Below are positions 6,211 to 12,110 of a stretch of DNA of 12,121 nucleotides, piece after piece. How positions within the stretch are numbered: the stretch's first letter is position 1; each line of letters opens with the position of its first letter. This stretch comes from Baffinella frigidus (lineage: Eukaryota > Cryptophyceae > Cryptomonadales > Baffinellaceae), in the NCBI GenBank assembly GCA_026770585.1, contig MU646597.1:446393-458513 (forward strand). Reading direction: 5' to 3'. The position numbers and the translations under genes were made by a program. The notes beneath the pieces are model-generated. The model saw nothing but the letters and a program-made list of their open reading frames with translations, did no database searches and was not told the origin of the DNA.

Positions 6211-6302
6211 GGTTTGACTAAATCTCGCGTTTAGTCAACCATCTGGTACTAATTGAAGAACACGAATTAGTACCAGAGGGTTGACTAGTCAACCCTCTGG
6301 TA
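6211..6302. repeat. Four-arm alternating palindrome
   Basis: Related arms alternate in orientation: GGTTTGACTAAA (6211-6222), TTTAGTCAACC...GGTACTAATT (6230-6254), AATTAGTACC...GGTTGACT (6265-6286) and AGTCAACCCTCTGGTA (6287-6302). The last two form a perfect 32-bp palindrome (6271-6302) and the middle two form a long hairpin with a 10-nt loop. The DNA could fold in several mutually exclusive ways. No coding sequence is seen. Confidence 0.85.
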
Positions 6303-6467
6303 AACACGACGACCGACCGACCCTCGAGCAAAGGTGTTTTTGTAGGCGAGGTATCCTTGTAAGTGGTTATGTGTTCAACTAAAAAACTGATGGGTGTTCT
6401 TTGCTGGAACTCGTCGGCCACGCTAGGCCACTTGGCAGCCACCGGTGCCTTCAGAAAGCGGTCCTTA

Positions 6468-6569
6468 TCCCTCAAGTGCCCAGTAGGCATATACGCCCTA
6501 CGGTAGGGCCCCAGGACCTGCCTAGGGCGAGTCAGAGTGAATATTCCCCCTTTGGGGGTGCTTAAGGGA
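6468..6569 (-). mobile_element. TCCCTTAAG-family MITE, copy 5
   Basis: A 102-bp element in reverse orientation flanked by TA at 6466-6467 and 6570-6571. The terminus is TCCCTCAAGTG on the left and GCTTAAGGGA on the right. The core reads CCCTACGGTAGGG then AGGACCTGCCTAGG. The variable hairpin is CCCCC-TTT-GGGGG, unlike any other copy. One terminus (GGGTGCTTAAG) has diverged from the family GGCCACTTAAG. Confidence 0.8.
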
Positions 6570-6571
6570 TA

Positions 6572-6949
6572 CATAATTCTGGTACAAATTGCAAATCAAA
6601 TAAGGGCGAGGGGCTTGACATGATCCCCAGAAATCAGGGGAACAAAGGCGCCGGTGGCTGGCAAGTGGGCAATGGTGAACCATGCTGCCCCTTCGAAGGG
6701 AACCCGCACAAAGGGCAAGGCTAGAACCAGCGCGTGACAGCGCGATTTTTGAGAAATGTCATTCTGGTCACAGTTTTTTTCCGGGTATAACACATTTTAC
6801 ACGTTCTGACGTTGCAACGAGCGACCGGGGGGCATAGCGAGCTGTGCGTCGGAAGGAAAGACAAGACTTTGCCCTCGCTGAGAGGGGGGCGCGCGAGATG
6901 CGTCCGGCGTTAGGGTGCTGAAACGGAACGAGCGTGGCGCGAACGGGGC
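6572..6949. other. Unassigned region with weak open frames
   Basis: A minus-strand open frame at 6596-6793 (65 codons) and another at 6797-7087 (96 codons) have no recognisable domain. The plus-strand segment near 6644-6668 (AAGGCGCCGGTGGCTGGCAA) resembles, in inverted orientation, the segment near 6430-6455, with few mismatches. This may be a small inverted duplication. Confidence 0.3.
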
Positions 6950-7067
6950 GCGATCCTTGCCGGGCGTAGCCTTTTCGGCGCGAGTTTTAAGAACCATGTT
7001 GAGCGCGACAGACAGCGATCCTTGCCGGGCGTAGCCTTTTCGGCACAGGTTGAGCGCGACAGACAGC
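6950..7067 (+). repeat. Direct repeat, 65-bp unit, two copies
   Basis: Positions 6950-6979 and 7015-7044 share 30 identical bases starting GCGATCCTTGCCGGGCG. Both are followed by GTTGAGCGCGACAGACAGC (6998-7016 and 7049-7067). The second copy lacks 14 bp between the two blocks. It abuts the CCCTAAA array. Confidence 0.9.
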
Positions 7068-7087
7068 GTCGGCACACGCGTCATCAA

Positions 7088-7455
7088 CCAACCCTAAACC
7101 CTAAACCATAAACCCTAAACCCTAAACCCTAAACCCTAAACCCTAAATCCTAAACCCTAAACCCTAATCCCTAAACCCTAAACCCTAAACCCTAAACCCT
7201 TAACCCTAATCCCTAATCCCTAATCCCTAATCCCTAAACCCTAAACCCTAAACCCTAAACCCTAAACCCTAAACCCTCAAGCCTCAACCCCAAACCCTCA
7301 ATCCTCAACCCCAAACCCTAAACCCTCAACCCCAAACCCTAAACCCTCAACCCTAAACTCCTAAACCTACACCCTACACCCTAAACCCTCAACCCTCAAC
7401 CCTCAACCCTCAACCCCTACACCCTACACCCTACACCCTACACCCTAAACCCTCT
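7088..7455 (-). repeat. Large interstitial telomere-like array (CCCTAAA type)
   Basis: About 368 bp of tandem heptamers with the C-rich strand on top. Variants are grouped rather than mixed: mostly CCCTAAA at the left, a run of CCCTAAT near 7203-7240, CCCTCAA and CCCCAAA around 7273-7350, and CCCTACA near 7370-7448. This blockwise pattern suggests local expansion of single variants. The orientation is opposite to the array at 1051-1172. Unique sequence on both sides makes it interstitial. Confidence 0.92.
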
Positions 7456-7497
7456 GTGCTGTGCCTGAATCGCGTCTTCCCCTGCCTGGGACGTGCC

Positions 7498-7650
7498 TGC
7501 CCTTTAGGTCCTTGAGGTTCTTCGAGCTCTTCAGAGATATGTTCCCATGGCCGTAGAGGCTTCAGAGATATGTTCCCATGAGGTTCTTCGAGCTCCCAAC
7601 ATAGGCGGACACCGGAACTTGTTCTGTAGAAAGGCCATGCTTCCCTCACG
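7498..7650 (-). repeat. CCTAAAGG-tailed dispersed repeat, copy f, with internal duplication
   Basis: An inverted copy. On the minus strand it reads GGCCTTTCTACAGAACAAG, GTTCCGGTGTCCGCC, GGGAGCTCGAAGAACCTC, then an extra block CATGGGAACATATCTCTGAAG present twice (about 7530-7582), a second GAGCTCGAAGAACC, and the tail CTCAAGGACCTAAAGG. The duplicated 'GCTCGAAGAACC' suggests the insert arose with a tandem copy of the repeat's 3' part. Confidence 0.75.
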
Positions 7651-7697
7651 CAGCCTGTTCTGTGCTCTGTGCGTGTGCCTGGCATTGCACGTCGGTA

Positions 7698-7797
7698 TCC
7701 CTTAAGTGGCCAGTAGGCTCATGCGCCCTACCGTAGGGCCTTAGGACCAGCCTAGGACCTCAGGCCCCCAAATTTGGAGGCCTGGCCACTTCAGGGC
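7698..7797 (-). mobile_element. TCCCTTAAG-family MITE, copy 6
   Basis: A 100-bp inverted copy flanked by TA at 7696-7697 and 7798-7799. Ends are TCCCTTAAGTGGCC and GGCCACTTCAGGGC. The hairpin is GGCCCCCAAATTTGGAGGCC with one mismatch. The right end has two changes (CTTCAGGGC). Confidence 0.85.
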
Positions 7798-7799
7798 TA

Positions 7800-7915
7800 C
7801 ACCCTAAACCCATCGGCCGCAAGAGCCAGCGCCGCAAGTAGAGAGACTTTTATTGAACCCGACGTGCTGTGCGGTCCAGCTTCCAGCGAGAGATTGGTAT
7901 TTTATCTTCGTATGA
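7800..7915. other. No feature recognised
   Basis: Unique sequence between two MITEs. No gene, hairpin or repeat was identified apart from a short CACCCTAAACCC remnant at 7800. Confidence 0.4.
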
Positions 7916-7917
7916 TA

Positions 7918-8018
7918 CCCCTTAAGTGGCGATGCCCTCAAATTTGAGGGCCAAGAGGTCCTAGGCAGGTCCTAGGGTCCTACGGTAGGGCGTATGAGCC
8001 TACTGGGCACTTAAGGGA
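7918..8018 (+). mobile_element. TCCCTTAAG-family MITE, copy 7
   Basis: A 101-bp element flanked by TA at 7916-7917 and 8019-8020. The left end is CCCCTTAAGTGG and the right end GGCACTTAAGGGA. The hairpin is a perfect 18-bp palindrome, GCCCTCAAATTTGAGGGC. The core is the same as in copies 1 to 4. It is most similar to copy 1, including the CCAAGAGG join between hairpin and core. Confidence 0.85.
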
Positions 8019-8020
8019 TA

Positions 8021-8397
8021 CGTTGTATACTTGGTGATATACGACTCTGGGTAGGTCCCTCGAGATTATCTTCTCTCTCGTGTGACCTCAAGAAAACCTT
8101 ACAGCCAACCAACCCTGAGTCTATCATTGCCGAACAACTAGCGCCAGCACCGCACCTCGCACGCCCCGTAGGACGTGCTGCCCTTACGCATATGTGCTAA
8201 TTACTGTGCTCCGTGACACATGCCTCGTTGCTCCGCCCTCGCAGTGCTAGATTGCGAAACGACAATCTGGCCGCAAAAGTCAACCTTCTTAGCGAAATGT
8301 TGACTAGAGACCCTCCACGACCTCCCCCCCTACGGAGACCAGGCGTCACCAGGACTTGGCGAGAGGTCACGCACACTCTCCACCGTGTATCCCTTAA
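8021..8397. other. No gene recognised
   Basis: Unique, moderately GC-rich sequence. Plus 8213-8428 and minus 8197-8481 are open on both strands but run into the MITE and show no domain. No splice-supported model was found. Confidence 0.35.
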
Positions 8398-8399
8398 GT

Positions 8400-8489
8400 G
8401 GCCAGTAGGCGCATACGCCCTACCGTAGGGCCCTAGGACCTGCCTAGGACCTCTGCGGGTCGTTTTTGACCCGCTGGCCACTTAAGGGA
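8400..8489 (-). mobile_element. TCCCTTAAG-family MITE, copy 8
   Basis: A 90-bp inverted copy, the shortest, flanked by TA at 8398-8399 and 8490-8491. Termini TCCCTTAAGTGGCC and GGCCACTTAAGGGA are perfect. The hairpin GCGGGTC-GTTTTT-GACCCGC has a perfect 7-bp stem with a sequence not seen in other copies. Confidence 0.88.
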
Positions 8490-8593
8490 TACGATGAGAG
8501 AGGTGCACGTGTAGACAAGTGGTCACGCGCCGTGCCTCTCATGAGCGCATCGCTGCAAAGAGGGAGCGGAGTCCCGCAGTGTTGTCGCCTCCT

Positions 8594-8743
8594 GGTTTCG
8601 GGTTTGAGGTTTGGGTTTCGGGTTTCGGGTTTCGGGTTTCGGGTTTCGGGTTTCGGGTTTCGGGTTTCGGGTTTCGGACTTCGGGTTTCGGACTTCGGGT
8701 TTCGGGTTTCGGGTTTCGGGTTTCGGGTTGAGGGTTGAGGGTT
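8594..8743 (+). repeat. Heptamer array, TTTCGGG type
   Basis: About 20 tandem TTTCGGG units with GACTTCGGG and TTGAGGG variants at the right. The repeat is open in all frames and generates apparent proteins rich in R-V-S-G-F-G or N-P-K-P-E-T-R; none is a gene. The G-rich strand is on top. Confidence 0.92.
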
Positions 8744-8852
8744 TACCGCCCTGCCCTTGCTGCGTGGTGAGCCATGCGCGCCACACCAGCATGCTCTCCG
8801 CCTCCCCCTGCCAGAGAGTCCTTCATTTTTACCCTCTCTCTCTAGGGATAGG
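8744..8852. other. No feature recognised
   Basis: Short unique spacer between two heptamer arrays, ending in a CT-rich run at 8831-8843. No coding or RNA feature was identified. Confidence 0.4.
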
Positions 8853-8903
8853 GTTAAACCTAACCCACAACCCTAACCCCCAACCCCCAACCCCCAACCC
8901 CTA
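8853..8903 (-). repeat. Short heptamer array, CCCCCAA type
   Basis: TAACCC-like units grade into AACCCCC repeats with a seven-base period. It is another telomere-like variant in the window, with the C-rich strand on top. Confidence 0.8.
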
Positions 8904-9064
8904 GAACAGGTACAGGGTGCAGAACCCCCCTGCTTCGTGTCTTGTAGGGCTGCCCCACAAATTCGCGGTTGAACACAGACGGTTCGATACGGTGCTGACA
9001 GCCTTCCCGTACGTGGCCGATCGCGGAGGGTCTGCGGGTCTAGGGTCTTCGTGTCTACGCGAAC

Positions 9065-9615
9065 CTGGAAGAGTGTAATGGCCGTGAAGGAGAGCTCCGA
9101 AACGCGCCCTTGCACGTCAGCGTCCACACTCAGCTCAGCTTATCAAAGTTGATTCTTGCCCGGACACACGCCAAAAATCTAGGTGTTTGAGCCATTCCTG
9201 GTCGCAACAATGTTTCATCTCTACCACGAAACAATTCTAGCGCAAACGGGTGTGTATAGGAAAATTATGAAGGTTTACGCGCATCTGGCAGGTTGTAATA
9301 GCGGTGGTGGAGAGTTCCAAGACGCGACCTTTCCTCCAGAGAAGGTCTTTTCCGCTCTAAAGTTGACGGATTTGTACCATGCGCCCAGGACGTCAACTTG
9401 GGAATAACCTGCAATGTCGTTATGGCGGTGGTGGAGAGTTCCCGTCCACGCCCAGCTCAGCCCATCGAGGAGTCAAGTTGATTCTCACCCGGAAACACGC
9501 CAAAAATCCAGGCATTTGAGCCATTCCTGGGCGGTCGCACCTGGAAGGTTGTGATAGCCGTGGTAGATAGCTCTGAAGCTCGGCCTTGGACGTCCGCGTC
9601 GATGCTCAGTTCCGC
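9065..9615 (-). repeat. Four-copy exon-like repeat with flanking non-coding repeat
   Basis: The block AELS(V/I)DADVQGR(V/A)SELS... is complete at 9139-9065 and 9615-9541, and shortened at 9317-9285 and 9441-9409. Outside the open block, the sequence CACGCCAAAAATC followed by TTTGAGCCATTCCTGG is also shared (9168-9201 and 9497-9530), so the duplicated unit includes adjacent non-coding DNA. The non-coding part is also well conserved. Confidence 0.75.
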
Positions 9616-10900
9616 CTCGCCGCCATCCGCCCCCCTGTCATCAGGTTATTGCGGCTCAGGCAGGTCTTCAGTGCGTTTCGGGTTTCGGGTTTCGGGTTTC
9701 GGGTTTCGGGTTTCGGGTTTCGAGTTTCGCGTTTCGGGTTTCGGGTTTCAGGTTTCGGGTATCTAGATCCGGGTGCACCACGTCGTCGTGAGCTTCTTGA
9801 GAAGCTGGCGGATCTCAATCTTGTTTCGGGTTTTCGGGTTTCGGGTTTCGGGTTTCGGATTTCGTGTTCGTGTTCGTGTTTCGTGTGTCGTGTCTCGTGA
9901 TTGGGGTTTCGGATGTACCCCTCCGTCGCCGTGAGCTTCTTGAGGAGGAGCAAGATCTTAATCGCGCGGTGCAAATCTCCTGGAGCGCGCGCCTGGTGCG
10001 GCCGCTGCAACGCCCACAGCTGCGGGTTTAAGGGTTCATGGTTACTATATATATTATATTTATTATGCATAATTGCTTATGCATAATTGCTTCATGGCTC
10101 GCACGGCACCATGAACCCGTATACTTAAGTACACTGATACCAAGCAAACTTAAGTATATTTGGTATACTTAGTAGTACTCGACTAAGTAATCGCGCGGTG
10201 CAAGTTCCGGGGGGTGCTCGCCTGGTGCGGCCGCTGCAACGCCCACAGCTGCGGGTTTAAGGGTTCATGGTTCAAACGCGTATACTTAAGTATACTGATA
10301 CCAAGTATACTTAAATATATTTGGTAAATATATTTGGTTTACTTAGAACTTGACTATATATACTCATTACGTATTCGCACGGTGCAAATCTCCGGGGTTG
10401 GGCGCCTTTTGCGGCCGCTGCAGCGCCCACAGCTGTGGGTTTGAGGGTGTATGGTTACTATATATATTATATTTATTATACATAATTGCTTAGTATACCT
10501 AGCACACTTAGTACTTGACTAAGTATACTTAGTAAGTACTGGCGCTGTAGCGCCCACAACTGCGCACAAGAGGCGGGGTTGATACGGATTTGGGGTTTGA
10601 ATCCAGCTGATTACACTAGACGCCTGCTGACAAGGCTCGCACGGAGCGCGAAGGGTGATAACACGAGGCAGGTTCTTCCATAAAACGGTTGTAAAACTGT
10701 GAATGGGTTATGCACCCCGGGAAACGCACCGCGTCGCTCGTCACGTCCGCGGGCAACACCGATCTTGAGCGAGGCGGCTTCTGGCGGTTGAGTAAAGAGA
10801 GGACCGCGTCGCGCGCTGCGGATGCGGTGCTTTCTGCTTGGACGGTCGCGTGCTGCCGCGAGACGTTTCTGCGGGAGGGGCGCTCTTGAGTTGACTCAGT
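9065..10900 (-). CDS. Candidate multi-exon gene or degraded exon array, function unknown
   Basis: Read on the minus strand. An open stretch at 10900-10643 (86 codons) ends at a GTGCGA donor; after 83 nt, a pyrimidine-rich TGCGCAG acceptor leads to LWALQR at 10559. LWALQR-type blocks, each preceded by CAG, recur from 10432, 10248 and 10019. The last continues ...DLHRAIKILLLLKKLTATEG to about 9919, and LLKKLT recurs near 9800. Four blocks ending (S)ELS-T-AIT--Q lie at 9615-9541, 9441-9409, 9317-9285 and 9139-9065; three of the four are followed by GT. Codon comparison of the first and last gives 12 synonymous against 4 replacement differences in 25 codons, which supports real coding. No start codon, full model or family is established. 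It could be one gene with duplicated exons or a decaying array. Confidence 0.35.
9675..9760 (+). repeat. Heptamer array, TTTCGGG type, second
   Basis: About 12 TTTCGGG units with single changes such as TTTCGAG, TTTCGCG and TTTCAGG. It lies between the exon-like blocks of the minus-strand candidate and would be intronic if that gene is real. Confidence 0.9.
9761..9965. repeat. Duplicated ~60-bp segment separated by a TTTCGGG array
   Basis: Two related segments at about 9763-9821 and 9906-9962 share GTGAGCTTCTTGAG and nearby bases. On the minus strand both read LLKKLT. Between them (9822-9898) is a TTTCGGG array degrading into TTCGTG units. The duplication probably spread together with the array. 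Confidence 0.7.
9961..10564. repeat. Degenerate tandem repeat with AT-rich spacers
   Basis: The GC-rich block CGGTGCAA...TGCGGCCGCTGCA and CGCCCACAGCTG recurs from 9961, 10190 and 10373, with a fragment at 10541-10564. Spacings are 229 and 183 bp. Copies end in GGGTTTAAGGGTTCATGG and an AT-rich spacer with ACTATATATATTATATT or CTTAAGTATA motifs, including palindromic TATACTTAAGTA. The AT-rich parts contrast sharply with the GC-rich blocks. Confidence 0.85.
10710..10889 (+). CDS. Small open frame, doubtful
   Basis: ATG at 10710 begins a 59-codon frame (MHPGKRTASL... to a TGA at 10887-10889) that is hydrophilic and GC3-rich. It lies opposite the 86-codon minus-strand open stretch assigned to the exon-array candidate. 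Both frames cannot be assumed real. No domain is recognised. Confidence 0.12.
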   Translation: MHPGKRTASLVTSAGNTDLERGGFWRLSKERTASRAADAVLSAWTVACCRETFLREGRS

Positions 10901-10952
10901 TCAAAACCTTCCGGGTTGATATGTCCAATGTTAATAGGGTACCGGCCTGAAA

Positions 10953-10999
10953 ATAGGGTAGTTAGGCCTACGGCATTGCCTAGGACCTCCTACCGTAGG
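10953..10999. repeat. Palindrome related to the MITE core
   Basis: AGGCCTACGG and CCGTAGGCC face each other around CCTAGGACCTCC, which resembles the TCCCTTAAG-family core (GCCTAGGACCTC and TACCGTAGG). No termini of that family are present, so it is a possible relic. Confidence 0.45.
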
Positions 11000-11050
11000 C
11001 CGAGGGATCCTCGGACCAAAAAGTCCAATGTGCAGGTTCATGGTCGGCTT

Positions 11051-11190
11051 TTATCCGGGGAAACCTATTTTTCTTTAGTTTGACATCAACGAAAATTACT
11101 ACACAATTTTTTAAATATTACTAGTAAGAACGAATTGTGTGGTAATTTTTGTTGATGTCAAACAAAAGAAAAATAGGTTTCCCCGGATAA
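11051..11190. mobile_element. Long-TIR palindromic element, 140 bp
   Basis: The arms at 11051-11108 and 11133-11190 are inverse complements over 58 bp with three mismatches. The outer part is TTATCCGGGGAAACC. The inner part is CAACGAAAATTACTACACAA. The loop is 24 bp and AT-rich. GCTT flanks both sides (11047-11050 and 11191-11194) and may be a 4-bp target duplication. No coding capacity. Confidence 0.85.
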
Positions 11191-11274
11191 GCTTGTCAGG
11201 GGAGTGGGTTTTCCACGCGGGAATGACACGCTGCGTTTGTCAAACCCGTGGTACGGGGGTGTAACAAGTCAGCG

Positions 11275-11419
11275 GTACTTATCCGGGGAAACCTATCTTT
11301 CTTTAGTTTGATGGCAAGGAAAATTACTACACAATTCGTTCTTATTGGTAATATTAAAGCATTTATGTAATTTTCGTTGCCATCAAACTAAAGAAAAATA
11401 GGTTTCCCCAGAGAAGTAC
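11275..11419. mobile_element. Second copy of the long-TIR element, diverged and inverted
   Basis: The arms start GTACTTATCCGGGGAAACC and end GGTTTCCCCAGAGAAGTAC. The inner arm differs from the first copy: GATGGCAA replaces GACATCAA on both sides. The loop matches the first copy only as its reverse complement (CGTTCTTATTGGTAATATT), so the element is in the opposite orientation. GTACGGGGG occurs at 11251-11259 and 11416-11424, perhaps by chance. Confidence 0.8.
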
Positions 11420-11515
11420 GGGGGATGGGAATAGTCGACGGTGGTAAGGGAGGCTCTGAACCTGTCTTGCGTTCCTTTGACTAACTTCCACTTCTTCGCG
11501 TACAAACGCTGTGTA

Positions 11516-11753
11516 TTGTACTTTTCGGGTCAGCGCGGATTTTCTCGAAGTCGGGTCGGGGTGTCAGGAAATGAAAATCTCGATAATTCGTGCGTCCATC
11601 TCAAGTTTTATGCTATCTTATGCATTTATATGATGACAACATGCACCCCCCACCCATAATATGTCACAAATACTAGAGCCCTTTTTCGATATTTTCGATT
11701 TTTCCCGACTCCCCGACCCCGACCCAAAATCCGCGCTGACCCGAAAAGTACAA
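11516..11753. mobile_element. 238-bp inverted-repeat element with TA flanks
   Basis: Terminal arms at 11516-11543 and 11726-11753 are perfect 28-bp inverse complements (outer part TTGTACTTTTCGGGTCAGC). TA flanks both sides (11514-11515 and 11754-11755). Weaker complementarity continues inward (GTCGGGTCGGGGTGTC against its opposite). The interior is AT-rich and non-coding. Its size, TA flanks and termini fit a Tc1/mariner-type MITE unrelated in sequence to the other families here. Confidence 0.85.
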
Positions 11754-11755
11754 TA

Positions 11756-11879
11756 AGATGAGACACAGGGACTCATAACCCACACAAAACAGGCAGGGGC
11801 TCGCAACCTGTCGTGCTTTCCGAGGGTGACGAGGACGTCGGGGAGGTTGCACAGCTGCGCGTGACTCCCTGCGCCCACG
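11756..11879. other. No feature recognised
   Basis: Unique sequence between the 238-bp element and the right-end tandem repeat. Open frames that enter it come mainly from the inverted-repeat element. No gene identified. Confidence 0.35.
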
Positions 11880-11880
11880 A

Positions 11881-12019
11881 TTGACTTATGTTTTAGTGAA
11901 CGCGGAATATTGACTTATGGTTTCGTTAACGGGAAGATTGACTTATGGTTTACGTTGGAGGATTGACTTATGGTTTAAGTTGGAGGATTGCATATTGACG
12001 TATGGTTTAGTTAACGCGG
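11881..12019 (+). repeat. Short tandem repeat, five units
   Basis: Units begin TTGACTTATGGTTT (or close variants) at 11881, 11910, 11938, 11963 and 11995, with periods of 29, 28, 25 and 32 bp. The ends of units alternate between GTTAACG and GTTGGAGGA types. The function is unknown. Confidence 0.9.
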
Positions 12020-12084
12020 CCTTGTGCGCAGGTCCTACGCGGGACAGCCTGCAAACAAGAGTCCTCCATTGGAATATTATCTCA

Positions 12085-12110
12085 GAAAACGAGTTCTAAA
12101 ACTCGTTTTC
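12085..12110. repeat. Hairpin at the right edge
   Basis: GAAAACGAGTT and AACTCGTTTTC form a perfect 11-bp stem around CTAA. There is no T-run suited to a bacterial terminator. The terminal TTAAGTCAAT is the inverse of the ATTGACTTA in the tandem repeat at 11881-12019, so the repeat may continue inverted beyond the window. Confidence 0.7.

Noticed and set aside
8466-8904. Several overlapping open frames of 70-97 codons on both strands
   Set aside because: They are products of the TTTCGGG heptamer array, which has no stop codon in most frames; the peptides are pure repeats.
9551-10070. Long open frames crossing 9551-9900 (plus) and 9606-10070 (minus)
   Set aside because: Most of their length is heptamer array. 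Only the short exon-like blocks with LLKKLT and LWALQR were kept, as part of a low-confidence candidate.
10590-10605. tRNA B-box-like GGTTTGAATCC
   Set aside because: No cloverleaf, acceptor stem or A box could be built around it; a chance match is likely.
11441-11878. Two open frames of 72 and 86 codons
   Set aside because: Both overlap the 238-bp inverted-repeat element and have no domain or splice support.
11881-12019. CRISPR-like array
   Set aside because: The units are adjacent with no unique spacers of constant length, the repeats are degenerate, and the context is eukaryotic.
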